Of a stretch of 19,223 nucleotides of DNA, positions 6,770 through 15,919 are shown piece by piece (the first letter of the stretch is position 1; each line of letters begins with the position of its first letter). The stretch is from assembly GCA_014523685.1 (NCBI GenBank), contig JAATVT010000210.1, forward strand, positions 1 to 19,223, read 5' to 3'. Below the pieces are notes generated by a model, which saw only the letters and a list, made by a program, of their open reading frames with translations, was not told where the DNA came from and did not search any database. The DNA is from Nitrososphaerales archaeon TH5893. Lineage in GTDB: Archaea > Thermoproteota > Nitrososphaeria > Nitrososphaerales > Nitrososphaeraceae. A program made the translations under genes and the position numbers.

Positions 6770-8353
6770 TTAGAAGGATATCTTCGGTTCAAAAGTTCCA
6801 AAAATTGCTCTAAATGAATTGCTTATCTCACCCAATGTCGCCTTATTCTTCACTGCACCAATGATATACGGCATCAAATTTTCGTCTTGTTTTTCTGCCG
6901 CCTTTTCAAAGGAACTAATTGCAGATTCAAAATTCAGTTTGTCCCGATTGTTTCTAAAGGATTTCAATCGGTTCTTCTGCTTTGACTCCATCTCCGTATC
7001 GATGACATTTAATTTTGGTTCTACGTTGGATGAGTCCTGAAATTTGTTGACGCCAACAATTATCCTCTTATTTGCATCAACCTCTTTTTTCATATTGTAT
7101 GCGTTCCTTCTAATCTCCTCCTGAAAGAAGCCTTTCTCAATGGCGGCGAGTGCACCACCCATCCTATCTATTTTCTTTAGGTATTTTTGCACCTCTTCTT
7201 CTATTCGAGATGTAAGATTTTCAACATAATACGAACCCCCGATCGGGTCTACGGTCTTAGCCACCCCTGTCTCAGTTGCTATGACTTGCTGAGTTCTGAG
7301 AGCTATCTTGACTGATTCCTCCGTTGGTAGTGCAAGGGCCTCATCTCTTGAGTTTGTATGCAGAGACTGACAACCACCTAGAACTGCGGCCATTGCTTGA
7401 CAGGAAACTCTGATAACATTGTTGTCGACCTGTTGTGCTGTCAATGATTCACCGCTTGTTTGCACATGAAATCGCAAATGCCATGATTTAGCATTTTTGG
7501 CATGGAATCTCTCTTTCATAATTTTCGCGTATATTCTACGGGCCGCTCTGAATTTTGCAATTTCTTCAAAAAATTCCATAGTACAACAGTAGAAAAATGA
7601 AAGACGAGGTGCAAAATCATCAACCTTTAGTCCCTTGTCCACACATGTTTGAATGTATTCGATTGCGTTAGCAAATGTAAATGCCAACTCCTGTATGGCG
7701 TTGGAACCTGCTTCTCGCATATGGTACCCTGATATACTTATGGGATACCACTGAGGAACCTCCTTGACGCAGTACTCGATCATATCACCAATCAGTCTCA
7801 GTGAAGGCTTCGGTGGATAAATGTATGTATTCCTCGCAATATACTCCTTCAATATATCATTTTGAGTTGTGCCTCTGAGTTTTGAGGGGGAAACACCCTG
7901 AGAGTTAGCGACGGTCACATAGAGAGCGAGTAGAGTTGATGCCGTCGAATTAATCGTCATCGATGTGCTAACCTTGTCTAACGGGATGCCTCTGAAGCAA
8001 GTTAACATGTCATCAATTGAACTTATTGATACTCCTGTTCTTCCCACTTCTCCTTCGGATTGTGCATCATCAGGATCTCGCCCTGTTTGCGTAGGAAGGT
8101 CGAATGCTAAGGATAAACCGGTCTGACCATGATCAAGTAAAAATTTGAATCTCTTATTGGATTCTTCTGCGCTTCCAAAACCGCTGTATTGTCTCATTGT
8201 CCAGAGCCGTTCTCTGTACATGTTAGGATATAATCCACGAGTATATGGGAATTTGCCTGGTTCTTCGTTGCCAGCATTCTTCGAAGATGATTTCCCGGAA
8301 TAAACTCGTTTGATGGGGATTCCGGAATCAGTCTTTATAGAATTTGTTGACAT
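6770..8353 (-). CDS. mcmA1: Methylmalonyl-CoA mutase, large catalytic subunit (substrate-binding TIM barrel)
   Basis: Coenzyme-B12 radical enzyme that turns (R)-methylmalonyl-CoA into succinyl-CoA. This 527-residue chain has only the substrate-binding barrel; the cobalamin domain is the separate mcmA2 protein, the usual archaeal arrangement. Signature stretches include [13 protein letters not shown] (R54, Q55 and catalytic Y56), [15 protein letters not shown], and [12 protein letters not shown] with Y210-H211, equivalent to the Tyr-His pair over the active site of the Propionibacterium enzyme. The start ATG 8353 lies 10 bp after the meaB stop, so the two are cotranscribed. In this lineage the enzyme runs in the propionyl-CoA to succinyl-CoA segment of the hydroxypropionate/hydroxybutyrate cycle; in organisms without that cycle it would serve propionate breakdown. 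Confidence 0.97.
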   Translation of the reverse strand: MSTNSIKTDSGIPIKRVYSGKSSSKNAGNEEPGKFPYTRGLYPNMYRERLWTMRQYSGFGSAEESNKRFKFLLDHGQTGLSLAFDLPTQTGRDPDDAQSEGEVGRTGVSISSIDDMLTCFRGIPLDKVSTSMTINSTASTLLALYVTVANSQGVSPSKLRGTTQNDILKEYIARNTYIYPPKPSLRLIGDMIEYCVKEVPQWYPISISGYHMREAGSNAIQELAFTFANAIEYIQTCVDKGLKVDDFAPRLSFFYCCTMEFFEEIAKFRAARRIYAKIMKERFHAKNAKSWHLRFHVQTSGESLTAQQVDNNVIRVSCQAMAAVLGGCQSLHTNSRDEALALPTEESVKIALRTQQVIATETGVAKTVDPIGGSYYVENLTSRIEEEVQKYLKKIDRMGGALAAIEKGFFQEEIRRNAYNMKKEVDANKRIIVGVNKFQDSSNVEPKLNVIDTEMESKQKNRLKSFRNNRDKLNFESAISSFEKAAEKQDENLMPYIIGAVKNKATLGEISNSFRAIFGTFEPKISF

Positions 8354-8363
8354 CGCGGCCGAT

Positions 8364-9302
8364 TCACCAAGCTAGAGACCGAATAACTTCCTCGGTCGCT
8401 TCGAATGGGTCGATTTTCTTTTTAGCAAGTCTGTCTATGAGATTGTGATATGTGCTATTCTTATTCAACATTGAAGAAACTTTTTGTTCAATCGAACTTA
8501 AAATCATATCTCTTAATTCAAATTCCAACTTTTTCTTTTCTATTTCTGTCTGAATCGAGCTTGTCTGTCTTATCATCTGTTCTATATTTACCGCAAGTTC
8601 CTTAATGCCTTTTCCAGCTTTTGCTGACACCTTTATAACACGAGGTTTTTTCTGAGTGTCTGAGACATACTCAAGCAGGGATTGATATAATACTCCTGCT
8701 CCTCCCAAATCTGCTTTATTAACAATACAAATGTCTCCGACTTCTGTTAATCCCGCTTTAATGTTTTGAATGTGATCCCCCGTATATGGTGTGAAGACAA
8801 TTGCGGTTACATCTACAAGCCGAGAAATCTCAGTCTGGACTTGTCCAGCGCCCACGCTTTCAATTAGTATAAGATCATATCCAGCAGCATCAAGTATTCT
8901 GATTATATTTCTTAATGATCTTGAAATGCCTCCGTATGAACCGCGGGACCCAATGCTTCTCATAAACACTCTATCGTCGCTGGCCACAGACTGCATCCTT
9001 ACTCTGTCACCCAGAATTGCTCCTCCGGTAATAGGACTTGTCGGATCGACTGCTAAGATGGCTACCGAGTACCCCAGAGAATGAAACTCTGGGACTAATT
9101 TGCCGATAAGGGTACTCTTTCCAGCGCCTGCTGAGCCAGTTAGCCCAACGGTTTTTGCTTTGCCAGTTTTATCAAAAACAGCCTGGACAATCGCACGGGA
9201 TTCCTTTTCGTTGTTATCAACAATAGAAATCGCTCTGGCAATCGATCTTCTGTCCCCCTGCAGCACACCCTTTACAATACTAGACATCTCAGGAGATACC
9301 AT
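8364..9302 (-). CDS. meaB: MeaB/ArgK-family G-protein chaperone of methylmalonyl-CoA mutase
   Basis: P-loop GTPase that gates loading of adenosylcobalamin into the mutase and protects it from inactivation; the older name ArgK (arginine transport kinase) is misleading. It has 312 residues. The Walker A box is GSAGAGKS at 56-63. VDPTSP and the GDRVRM stretch give the switch regions, ESVGAGQ is the G3-like box, and NKADLGG is the guanine-specificity motif. The C-terminal helices form the dimer arm. The ATG at 9302 is used here; a second ATG at 9287 ([14 protein letters not shown]) aligns with the usual family start and has an A/T box about 27 nt upstream, so 307 residues is equally plausible. 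It is first in the meaB-mcmA1-mce group and divergent from mcmA2. Confidence 0.96.
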   Translation of the reverse strand: MVSPEMSSIVKGVLQGDRRSIARAISIVDNNEKESRAIVQAVFDKTGKAKTVGLTGSAGAGKSTLIGKLVPEFHSLGYSVAILAVDPTSPITGGAILGDRVRMQSVASDDRVFMRSIGSRGSYGGISRSLRNIIRILDAAGYDLILIESVGAGQVQTEISRLVDVTAIVFTPYTGDHIQNIKAGLTEVGDICIVNKADLGGAGVLYQSLLEYVSDTQKKPRVIKVSAKAGKGIKELAVNIEQMIRQTSSIQTEIEKKKLEFELRDMILSSIEQKVSSMLNKNSTYHNLIDRLAKKKIDPFEATEEVIRSLAW

Positions 9303-9410
9303 TCAGTCAAGCTTAATTTGATCCCAATTTGGACCTTATTAATTTGTGGGTAAGGGATATGAGGGACATTACAAGCTGATGATAAAGAATGTTAAAGGCT
9401 AGAATAAACA

Positions 9411-9418
9411 TTTTAAAC
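9411..9418 (+). promoter_or_regulatory. TATA box of mcmA2
   Basis: TTTTAAAC centred about 27 nt before the ATG at 9441, supporting that start over ATG 9429 or TTG 9426. Confidence 0.55.
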
Positions 9419-9440
9419 TCCGATATTGATGGAGATACCC

Positions 9441-9881
9441 ATGTCTGCGCAACAGGCTAAGCCAGATAAAATTCAAAGCCCTATACGGATATTAGTTTCC
9501 AAGCTGGGACTTGACGGTCACGATAGGGGTGCACTTGTGATATGCAGAGCTCTTAGGGATGCGGGGTTTGAGGTCATTTATTCTGGTCTTTTCTGTACAC
9601 CCGAGCAGGTGGCAAAGATAGCGGTGGATGAAGATGTTGATGTTGTTGCCATGAGCCTATTGAATGGAGCACATCTTACAATTTTCCCGAAGGTAGCTAG
9701 GTTACTGAAGGAAAGAGGTGTCAACGACATATTGATAGTGGGAGGAGGGATCATACCTGAAAATGATAAAAGAATATTGGAAGAGCAGGGAATAACTGGT
9801 AACTTTGGCCCAGGAACCCAATTGTCCTCTATTATTGATCACATTAACAGAAATGTACGCAAACCAAATACAACCAATTAA
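9441..9881 (+). CDS. mcmA2: Methylmalonyl-CoA mutase, small B12-binding subunit
   Basis: Cobalamin-binding partner of McmA1, 146 residues. The base-off/His-on signature D-x-H-x2-G is complete in LDGHDRG (D25, H27, G30), where H27 would ligate cobalt. Further cobalamin contacts follow as SLLNGAH, the VGGGIIP turn and the final FGPGT loop. Only this domain is present, with no barrel, so it must act with the separately encoded large subunit. The start ATG 9441 is supported by TATA spacing and by a GGAGA just upstream; ATG 9429 would add four residues. It is transcribed away from meaB, 138 bp apart, and converges on ilvC, whose stop overlaps its own by 4 bp. Separate promoters for the two subunits mean their ratio is set by two transcription units. 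Confidence 0.96.
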   Translation: MSAQQAKPDKIQSPIRILVSKLGLDGHDRGALVICRALRDAGFEVIYSGLFCTPEQVAKIAVDEDVDVVAMSLLNGAHLTIFPKVARLLKERGVNDILIVGGGIIPENDKRILEEQGITGNFGPGTQLSSIIDHINRNVRKPNTTN

Positions 9882-10891
9882 TTATTTCTCCCCAATTTGG
9901 ATGAAGACCACATCATATCGCGGATTTCTTTACCGACCTTCTCTATCGGGTGATTCTCGATATTCTTCATGTATTTATTAAATGAATTTTTCCCATCTTT
10001 TTGATAGACACTTAGCCACTCCTCCGCAAAACTACCAGATTGAATATCCCTTAGGATCTCTCGCATTTTTTCTTTCACCGAGTTATCGACGATACGAGGC
10101 CCACGGCTTAGTCCCCCGTATCTCGCGGTTTCGCTTACTCGAGTGTACATGCCTTCTATTCCATATTTTTGTACAAGATCAACGATAAGTTTCAGCTCAT
10201 GCAAACACTCGAAATAAGCAACTTCAGGTTGATACCCTGAATCAACTAGAGTTTCAAACGCATTCATGATAAGTGCATGTGTCCCACCACATAAGTCAGC
10301 TTGTTCACCAAACCAGTCTGTTTCAACTTCTTCTTTAAACGTTGTTTGAATAACGCCTGGGCGTGTACTCCCTATGGCTTTCGCCAGTGCAAGTACTCTT
10401 TTCCAAGCCTCCTTAGATCTATCCTGATGGACTGCAACTAGAGAAGGTGTGCCAAAACCTTCTTGGTAGAGTTCTCGAACCATTTGTCCCGGACCCTTTG
10501 GAGCAACCATAATAATATCAATATCTCCAGGCGGTTCGATCCATTTCCAATGAATCGCTGCTCCATGCGAGAAACTAAGTGCTTTATCTTCGCTCAAATG
10601 CTGAGCGACATATTTTCTGTAGACTGTCGACTGCTCCATATCAGGAATAAGAATATGGATAATGTCAGCCTGTTTAGTTGCATCGTCTATTTCTCTTACC
10701 TGGTGTCCTTCTTCTTCTGCTAATGCCCAACTATTTCCTCCCTTTCTCAATCCAACTAATACATTAAGACCAGAATCTCTCATATTACTTGCCTGGGCAC
10801 GACCCTGAATCCCGTAACCTATCACGGCTATAGTCTGATTCTTAAGAGCATCCATTGAAACGTCACTGTCGAGCCATCGTTTTGCTTGCAT
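9878..10891 (-). CDS. ilvC: Ketol-acid reductoisomerase, class I
   Basis: Mg- and NAD(P)H-dependent isomerisation and reduction of acetolactate and acetohydroxybutyrate in valine and isoleucine synthesis. It has 337 residues, the class I length. The Rossmann motif GYGIQG is at 25-30, the phosphate-binding loop is GLRKGGNSW, then HGAAIHWKWIEPP and APKGPGQMVRELY. The acidic metal ligands lie in KEEVETDWFGEQADLCGG and the C-terminal knot has the SETARYG stretch. The frame is open 28 codons further up to a TTG, but that stretch contains the TATA box, and ATG 10891 begins the conserved part; the longer form is rejected. It lies downstream of leuB in the same direction, yet 237 bp away and with its own promoter. 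The stop codon overlaps that of mcmA2. Confidence 0.97.
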   Translation of the reverse strand: MQAKRWLDSDVSMDALKNQTIAVIGYGIQGRAQASNMRDSGLNVLVGLRKGGNSWALAEEEGHQVREIDDATKQADIIHILIPDMEQSTVYRKYVAQHLSEDKALSFSHGAAIHWKWIEPPGDIDIIMVAPKGPGQMVRELYQEGFGTPSLVAVHQDRSKEAWKRVLALAKAIGSTRPGVIQTTFKEEVETDWFGEQADLCGGTHALIMNAFETLVDSGYQPEVAYFECLHELKLIVDLVQKYGIEGMYTRVSETARYGGLSRGPRIVDNSVKEKMREILRDIQSGSFAEEWLSVYQKDGKNSFNKYMKNIENHPIEKVGKEIRDMMWSSSKLGRNN

Positions 10892-10915
10892 ATTGCTTGG
10901 TATCAAATTGGCCCC

Positions 10916-10921
10916 ATATAT
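10916..10921 (-). promoter_or_regulatory. TATA box of ilvC
   Basis: ATATAT (within GATATATGG on the minus strand), centred about 27 nt before ATG 10891. It implies a leaderless ilvC mRNA separate from the upstream ilv/leu operon. Confidence 0.65.
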
Positions 10922-11128
10922 CAGCCTATAGCATGCATCTCTATTTTGCAGGCAACTCCTCGCGCCAGTCGACAAAAAGTAAACTGTTGTCGCTTGAGAT
11001 TTCCAGATTATACGAAAGAAGACCTCTTCAGTTTCTTAGGTTTTTATGAAATGTCAGGTTTATGTAATCTTCTATTTGACTATTTATAACAGCGCTCTGT
11101 AAACCAAAATGTCGATTTGATACGTGGC

Positions 11129-12154
11129 CTAATACATTAGATCGATTACGGCTTTTGTAAATTCGAACGTTGACATATCCCCACCTATGTCGATGGTTTT
11201 CTTATTACCTATCAATAATTTTCTTATCGCATGTTCAACCTTCTGCGCCTCTTTTATTGCCCCTGCATCACTTCTTTTCCCCCCCAACCACTCCAGCATC
11301 AACTTTGAGGAAAGAAGGATAGATGAAGGATTGGCGATATTCTTGCCGGCAATATCGAAGGCCGCGCCGTGAACTGGTTCAAATAAACCAAAATCGTCCC
11401 CTATATTCCCTGCCGGTCCCATTCCTATCGACCCGGCAACCTGTAGAGCCTCGTCTGATAGAATATCCCCAAACATATTCGTAGTCAGTATGATATCGTA
11501 ATCATCTGGTTTACGAATAAGGTTCATTGCACAAGCGTCAACATATTGCTCTGTGAATTCTATTTCAGGAAAATTCTTTGATACATTTTTACATGTTTTG
11601 ACGAATAATCCATCCCCTTTCCTCAAAACATTTGCCTTATGAACTGCGACAACTTTTTTCTTCTTGTTTCGCTGACTACTGGTTCTAAAGGCATATTCGG
11701 CTATCCGGCGTGAGGCTTTTTCTGATGTGCGCCTTAAAGTGATAACAGTATTACAATCAGCTTCGAATTCCCAGCCCAAATACAGATCCTCTGTATTTTC
11801 CCTAATTATCACCAGGTCAATCGCATCCGAGAGTCCTCTTAAATTTGGGAATGATTTAACAGGCCGCACATTGGCATACAAATCCATGGATTGTCTTAGG
11901 ACCAGAACTACGTCTGCAGCGCTTTCCCCTACTGGTCCCTTCAAGCAAGCGTCAGATTTTCTAATTATGTCAAGCACCGAATCAGGCATGGCCTTTCCAA
12001 ATTTAGATACCGAGGAATCTCCTGCGTCCATGCTTTCTATATTGAATTTTGTATCTGAATTATCACTTATTGCCTCTAACAACAAATTTGCAGAATGAAC
12101 CAGCTCAGGACCCACCCCGTCACCTCTAATCATCGATATCGTGTATTTGGTCAT
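11129..12154 (-). CDS. leuB: Isopropylmalate/isocitrate dehydrogenase family, probably 3-isopropylmalate dehydrogenase
   Basis: NAD(P)-dependent oxidative decarboxylation of a 2-hydroxy acid; from context, 3-isopropylmalate to 2-oxoisocaproate in leucine synthesis. It has 341 residues. Seen are the N-terminal IRGDGVGPE, the substrate arginine stretch RQSMDLYANVRPVK, RENTEDLYLG, the catalytic lysine in VHKANVLRKGDG, metal aspartates in NMFGDILSDEA, and EPVHGAAFDIAGKNIANP in the cofactor region. The RENTEDLY box is shared with isocitrate and homoisocitrate dehydrogenases, so sequence alone does not settle the substrate. Position 25 bp behind leuA in the ilvB-ilvN-leuA-leuB run favours LeuB. A small stem-loop lies just before its ATG. 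The family is certain; the substrate is moderately certain. Confidence 0.88.
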   Translation of the reverse strand: MTKYTISMIRGDGVGPELVHSANLLLEAISDNSDTKFNIESMDAGDSSVSKFGKAMPDSVLDIIRKSDACLKGPVGESAADVVLVLRQSMDLYANVRPVKSFPNLRGLSDAIDLVIIRENTEDLYLGWEFEADCNTVITLRRTSEKASRRIAEYAFRTSSQRNKKKKVVAVHKANVLRKGDGLFVKTCKNVSKNFPEIEFTEQYVDACAMNLIRKPDDYDIILTTNMFGDILSDEALQVAGSIGMGPAGNIGDDFGLFEPVHGAAFDIAGKNIANPSSILLSSKLMLEWLGGKRSDAGAIKEAQKVEHAIRKLLIGNKKTIDIGGDMSTFEFTKAVIDLMY

Positions 12155-12157
12155 GAT

Positions 12158-12175
12158 TCAACTCTTCTTAGTTGA
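12158..12175. repeat. 6-bp inverted repeat in the leuA-leuB spacer
   Basis: TCAACT and AGTTGA flank a 6-nt centre within the 25-bp gap and end three bases from the leuB start codon. In the mRNA it could fold over the leuB translation start. Confidence 0.45.
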
Positions 12176-12179
12176 GTGC

Positions 12180-13694
12180 TTAATTCTCTGAATACAGAAT
12201 TTTTCTTAACATTATCTTATTTATTGCGTCTACCATTGCCTGTACTGATGCTACTACTACGTCTTCTCCTGCTTTGCGTGCAGAAACTACGTTTCCACTC
12301 TTATCCTCAACCTTGACAGAAACCTCAGCAAGTGCGTCGGAGCCCCCGGTAATGGAATCAAGCTTGTATTCTCTAATTTTCACATTAGCTATCTCTGACG
12401 CAACTTTTTGAATAGCCTTCAGGGCCGCATCAACTGGACCAACCCCTATTTCAGAGGCAATCAGATCTTTACCATTGGTATTCAACCTAATGACCGCTGT
12501 AGGAATTAAATTCATCCCAGTGACAATATGAAAATCATAAAGCTTGAATTTTTCCTCGAATCTTTTATTCTGTAATACTTCACCAGCTATGGAAAGCAGC
12601 TCCGCGGTACTTATGGACTTGCCCCTATCCGCCAAATTCTTCTGCTTCTCAACTATTTCATGTAGTTGTTCATCTGTACACTCTATTCCAAAATCTCTAA
12701 GCATTGCTCTTATACCGTGGGCTCCAGCATGCTTTCCGGCCTGTAACCATCTTTTTCTACCTACCATCTCAGGATCTATCGGTTCATAGGTCATAGGATT
12801 GTTTAGTATACCATGTGTGTGAATTCCTGATTCGTGTCCGAACGCGTTCTCACCAATAATTGCTTTATTTGCCTGGACTGCTATACCCATAATGTTTGAA
12901 ACAGATCTGGACGTTTCGTAAAGCAATTTCGTATGTATATTATGCTCCTTCCTGTACAGGCATTGCAGTGCCATTACAAACTCTTCGAGAGAAGCGTTAC
13001 CCGCTCGTTCACCTAATCCATTAACTGTAACATGAGCACATGCTGCTCCAGCATTTATTCCAGCGATGGAATTGGCTACAGCTAACCCGAAATCATTGTG
13101 ACAATGCATGCTTATGGGAACGGCGATCCTTTTCAATACGAGTGAAACCAAACCAGAGATATATTCTGGGGTAGCATAACCTACGGTATCAGGTATGTCT
13201 ATTCTATCTGCTCCAGCCTCAACCACAGCTGTGAACACTTTAGTTAAAAAAGTCATATCCGATCGAGTAGCGTCTTCCGCGGAAAACTCAACCTTCAGAC
13301 CGTGAGATTTTGCGTACTCCACAGCCTTTACTGCCTTTTGTATCACCTCTTCGGGAGTCATCTTTAGCTTGTAACGCATATGAATATCAGAGGTAGCGAT
13401 AAAGGTGTGCACATAATCTAAATCACATTTTATTACTGAATCTATATCTGAATCAAGAGTTCTGGCCAAACCACAAATTTCTGCCTTTAGTCCAGATTTT
13501 TTGATATTCCGTACCGCTTGTATTTCCCCTTGCGAAACTATAGGAAAACCGGCTTCTATGGCATCCACCCCTAATTGGTCCAGTTTAAACGCAATTTGCA
13601 ATTTTTGTTCTGGGTTAATTGATACGCCAGGCGATTGTTCGCCATCTCTTAGGGTGGTATCAAAAATCCTTACCTTATTAGTATTATTAATCAT
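12180..13694 (-). CDS. leuA: 2-Isopropylmalate synthase
   Basis: Condenses acetyl-CoA with 2-oxoisovalerate, the committed step to leucine. It has 504 residues. DTTLRDGEQSPG opens the HMGL-type TIM barrel (to about 270), with metal histidines in SMHCHNDFGLAVAN and the glycine-rich NGLGERAGNASLEE. A linker region contains HESGIHTHGILNN and MVGRKR. From about 370 a C-terminal LeuA dimerisation domain follows, with repeated GVGPVDAALKAI and GGSDALAEVSV stretches, the site of feedback inhibition by leucine in the family. This domain and length fit LeuA better than homocitrate synthase; citramalate synthase is the main alternative because archaeal CimA is close. The ATG follows the ilvN TGA directly, so translation is probably coupled. 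Confidence 0.93.
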   Translation of the reverse strand: MINNTNKVRIFDTTLRDGEQSPGVSINPEQKLQIAFKLDQLGVDAIEAGFPIVSQGEIQAVRNIKKSGLKAEICGLARTLDSDIDSVIKCDLDYVHTFIATSDIHMRYKLKMTPEEVIQKAVKAVEYAKSHGLKVEFSAEDATRSDMTFLTKVFTAVVEAGADRIDIPDTVGYATPEYISGLVSLVLKRIAVPISMHCHNDFGLAVANSIAGINAGAACAHVTVNGLGERAGNASLEEFVMALQCLYRKEHNIHTKLLYETSRSVSNIMGIAVQANKAIIGENAFGHESGIHTHGILNNPMTYEPIDPEMVGRKRWLQAGKHAGAHGIRAMLRDFGIECTDEQLHEIVEKQKNLADRGKSISTAELLSIAGEVLQNKRFEEKFKLYDFHIVTGMNLIPTAVIRLNTNGKDLIASEIGVGPVDAALKAIQKVASEIANVKIREYKLDSITGGSDALAEVSVKVEDKSGNVVSARKAGEDVVVASVQAMVDAINKIMLRKILYSEN

Positions 13695-14231
13695 TCAAAC
13701 GTTCTCGCCTCTTGGGAGAGCAGATACCCCGGTTCTTGCAAGTTGAATGATTCCAAAGGAATTGACAAGGTTCTTGAAGGCATCAATCTTATCAGGTGTT
13801 CCTGTAATTTCAACCATGATGGTATCTTTGTCTATATCCAGTATATTTGCTCTAAAAATAGATGCGTAGGTTGTAATTTCCATCCTGGCCGTCGGCTTCT
13901 CTGCTTTCATCTTTATAAGGGCCAATTCCCTGTAAACGGATTTTGAAGTTTCGAGCACCCTCACCTCAACTACGTCAATCAGTTTCCTAAGCTGCTTTAC
14001 AAGCTGATCTAAAGTCTTTTCGTCGGTTTTTGTGGTGATAGTCATGCGTGAGAGATCTACTTGCTCTGTAGAACCTACGGTTATGCTTTCGATGTTAAAA
14101 CTTCTTGCTCTAAATAGATTGGTTACTCTAAACAAAACGCCTGGTTTGTTCTCAACAAGTGCTGCTACCAAATGCCATGACACAGCATCATTTTGTGAGA
14201 GAGTATCACCTGTTTTCAATACTCCTGCCAC
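13695..14231 (-). CDS. ilvN: Acetolactate synthase small (regulatory) subunit
   Basis: Regulatory partner of IlvB, giving valine sensitivity and full activity. It has 178 residues. An ACT domain covers about 20-95 (VENKPGVLFRVTNLFRAR is the classic ligand-binding start), followed by the C-terminal small-subunit domain to about 175 with ARTGVSALPRG at the end. The start is GTG at 14229-14231, five bases after the ilvB stop; the ATG overlapping that stop is in another frame and quickly closes. A GGAG lies about 10 bases before GTG. The stop is immediately followed by the leuA ATG (TGAATG). This tight packing shows one transcript with ilvB and leuA. Confidence 0.96.
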   Translation of the reverse strand: MAGVLKTGDTLSQNDAVSWHLVAALVENKPGVLFRVTNLFRARSFNIESITVGSTEQVDLSRMTITTKTDEKTLDQLVKQLRKLIDVVEVRVLETSKSVYRELALIKMKAEKPTARMEITTYASIFRANILDIDKDTIMVEITGTPDKIDAFKNLVNSFGIIQLARTGVSALPRGENV

Positions 14232-14236
14232 TGCAT

Positions 14237-15919
14237 TTACGCTCCTGTTATCATGTCCTTCAAGCCAGTTCCAGGTGCCACGAAGGGATAGACATCTTCC
14301 TCTGGGTCGATTGAGATATCAATTACTGACGCCACATCGGTATTCATCGCCTTCTTGAGGGCTTTATCTAATTCTTCCATAGTTTGTGCTCTGATTCCTT
14401 GTGCACCATAAGCCTCTGCGATCTTTGCGTAATCAGGACAATTTTGTTGGTGGACTCCACTGTATCTTCTTTTATAAAATGTTCTCTGCCATTGTGCTAC
14501 CATTCCCAACATGTAGTTATTCATCAAAAATACAATGACTGGAAGTTTATCCAATACCGACACTGCAAGAGAATTTTCTGTCATATTGAAAGATCCGTCT
14601 CCTGCTATGTCCACTACGATCGAGCGAGGTTTTGCTGCTTTGGCGCCAATAGATGCCGGAAATCCAAAACCCATCGTTCCAAGTCCTGTGGAACTAAAAA
14701 AAGTTCCGGGAGCAATGACATCAAAATGTAGGGACGCCCACATTTGACACTGTCCTACTTCCGTAGTTACGATAGCATTATGGGGCAGTAGCTCTCTCAA
14801 TTTTTTCAAGGCTTTTTTTGCAGTCAATTCTCGAGGATAATCCTTGATCGAATCTGCATAGTAATCAATTAGTTCCTTTCTCCGTTTCAGCCATGGGTCA
14901 TCAATTGCTCGTTTTACAATCTTGTACTTGGTAAGCATCTTAACTGCGGTTCGCAGCGATGATTTTACGTCACCGACAACAGCGATATCAGCTGCTTTAT
15001 TTTTGCCGATTTCTGCAGGATCAACGTCCAAGTGAATAATCGTCATTCCTTTTCCAAACTCGTCGAATCTTCCAACTGATCTGTCAGAGAATCTGGCGCC
15101 TACTGCTATAATGCAGTCGGCCTCAATAATGATCTTGTTTGCCTCTGCGTGCCCATGCATTCCAATCGGCCCCATTGCTAGGGCATGGTTTTCCGGAAAA
15201 GAACCCTTGCCTTTAAAGGTGGTAACCACTGGAGCCATCAATAATTCTGCCAGCGCTTGGAGTTCGGAAAATGCACCCGAAAGGATTACACCTCCTCCTG
15301 CCATTATTATGGGCTTTTCGGCTTTCATCATAGCCTGGACAGCTCTTTCTAATTGTGACAGATCTGCGTCTACTATAGGATTATATCCTCTCACCTTTAT
15401 TAGATTAGGAAACGCAACTTCTTCCCTTGCCTGCTGAACATCCTTCGGAATATCTATAAGAACTGGTCCTGGCCGTCCACTCTCTGAGATATAAAATGCC
15501 TTCTTTACAGTTTCCGGGATTTCTGCAGCGGCTCTTGGCTGAAAGGCATATTTGGTGCATGGATTAGCAACGCCGATTATATCCGTCTCCTGGAATGCGT
15601 CTTTTCCAATCATAGCTAACGGAACCTGTCCGGTCACTGCTATCATCGGAGAAGAGTCAGCGTATGCTGTAGCTATCCCAGTAATAAGATTAGTTGCACC
15701 GGGTCCAGATGTTGCAAAGCAAACCCCGGCTTTCCTTTTTATTCTAGCGTAACCATCAGCCATATGCGCAGCCGATTGTTCATGTCTCACTAATATGTGA
15801 CGAAGATTGGCGTCAACAAGTGCGTCATATATTGGTAAGTTAGCACCACCCGGTAGGCCGAATACAACATCTACCCCTTCCTTTTCTAGCGCTTTAATGA
15901 GCGCTTCTGCACCCAACAT
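14237..15919 (-). CDS. ilvB: Acetolactate synthase large (catalytic) subunit
   Basis: Thiamin-diphosphate enzyme that makes 2-acetolactate from pyruvate (or acetohydroxybutyrate with 2-oxobutyrate), the first step of valine, leucine and isoleucine synthesis. It has 560 residues in three domains. The N-terminal Pyr domain has the catalytic glutamate in RHEQSAAHMADGYAR. The middle FAD/Rossmann-type domain is at about 190-330. The C-terminal PP domain carries the GDGSFNM...NN signature for the ThDP/Mg site. The ATG at 15919 is chosen; a TTG two codons earlier is in frame but not needed. It is first in the ilvB-ilvN-leuA-leuB run. Upstream, a 222-bp gap to the LsrF-like gene holds its promoter, where an AATATG/ATAACATATT box near 15961-15975 is the best but weak candidate. 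Confidence 0.96.
   Translation of the reverse strand: MLGAEALIKALEKEGVDVVFGLPGGANLPIYDALVDANLRHILVRHEQSAAHMADGYARIKRKAGVCFATSGPGATNLITGIATAYADSSPMIAVTGQVPLAMIGKDAFQETDIIGVANPCTKYAFQPRAAAEIPETVKKAFYISESGRPGPVLIDIPKDVQQAREEVAFPNLIKVRGYNPIVDADLSQLERAVQAMMKAEKPIIMAGGGVILSGAFSELQALAELLMAPVVTTFKGKGSFPENHALAMGPIGMHGHAEANKIIIEADCIIAVGARFSDRSVGRFDEFGKGMTIIHLDVDPAEIGKNKAADIAVVGDVKSSLRTAVKMLTKYKIVKRAIDDPWLKRRKELIDYYADSIKDYPRELTAKKALKKLRELLPHNAIVTTEVGQCQMWASLHFDVIAPGTFFSSTGLGTMGFGFPASIGAKAAKPRSIVVDIAGDGSFNMTENSLAVSVLDKLPVIVFLMNNYMLGMVAQWQRTFYKRRYSGVHQQNCPDYAKIAEAYGAQGIRAQTMEELDKALKKAMNTDVASVIDISIDPEEDVYPFVAPGTGLKDMITGA

Noticed and set aside
6770..9881. Split mutase as a sign of gene breakage
   Set aside because: Each chain is a complete domain with intact motifs, and separate subunits are the normal archaeal arrangement.
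10892..10975. N-terminal extension of ilvC to a TTG
   Set aside because: The 28 extra codons include the TATA box and are not part of the conserved enzyme; ATG 10891 fits the family and the promoter spacing.
10892..11128. Possible small RNA gene in the leuB-ilvC gap from a TTATAAAT box near 11080
   Set aside because: A TATA-like box exists, but no conserved box motifs, stem or terminator follow that I can point to; it may simply be A/T-rich spacer.
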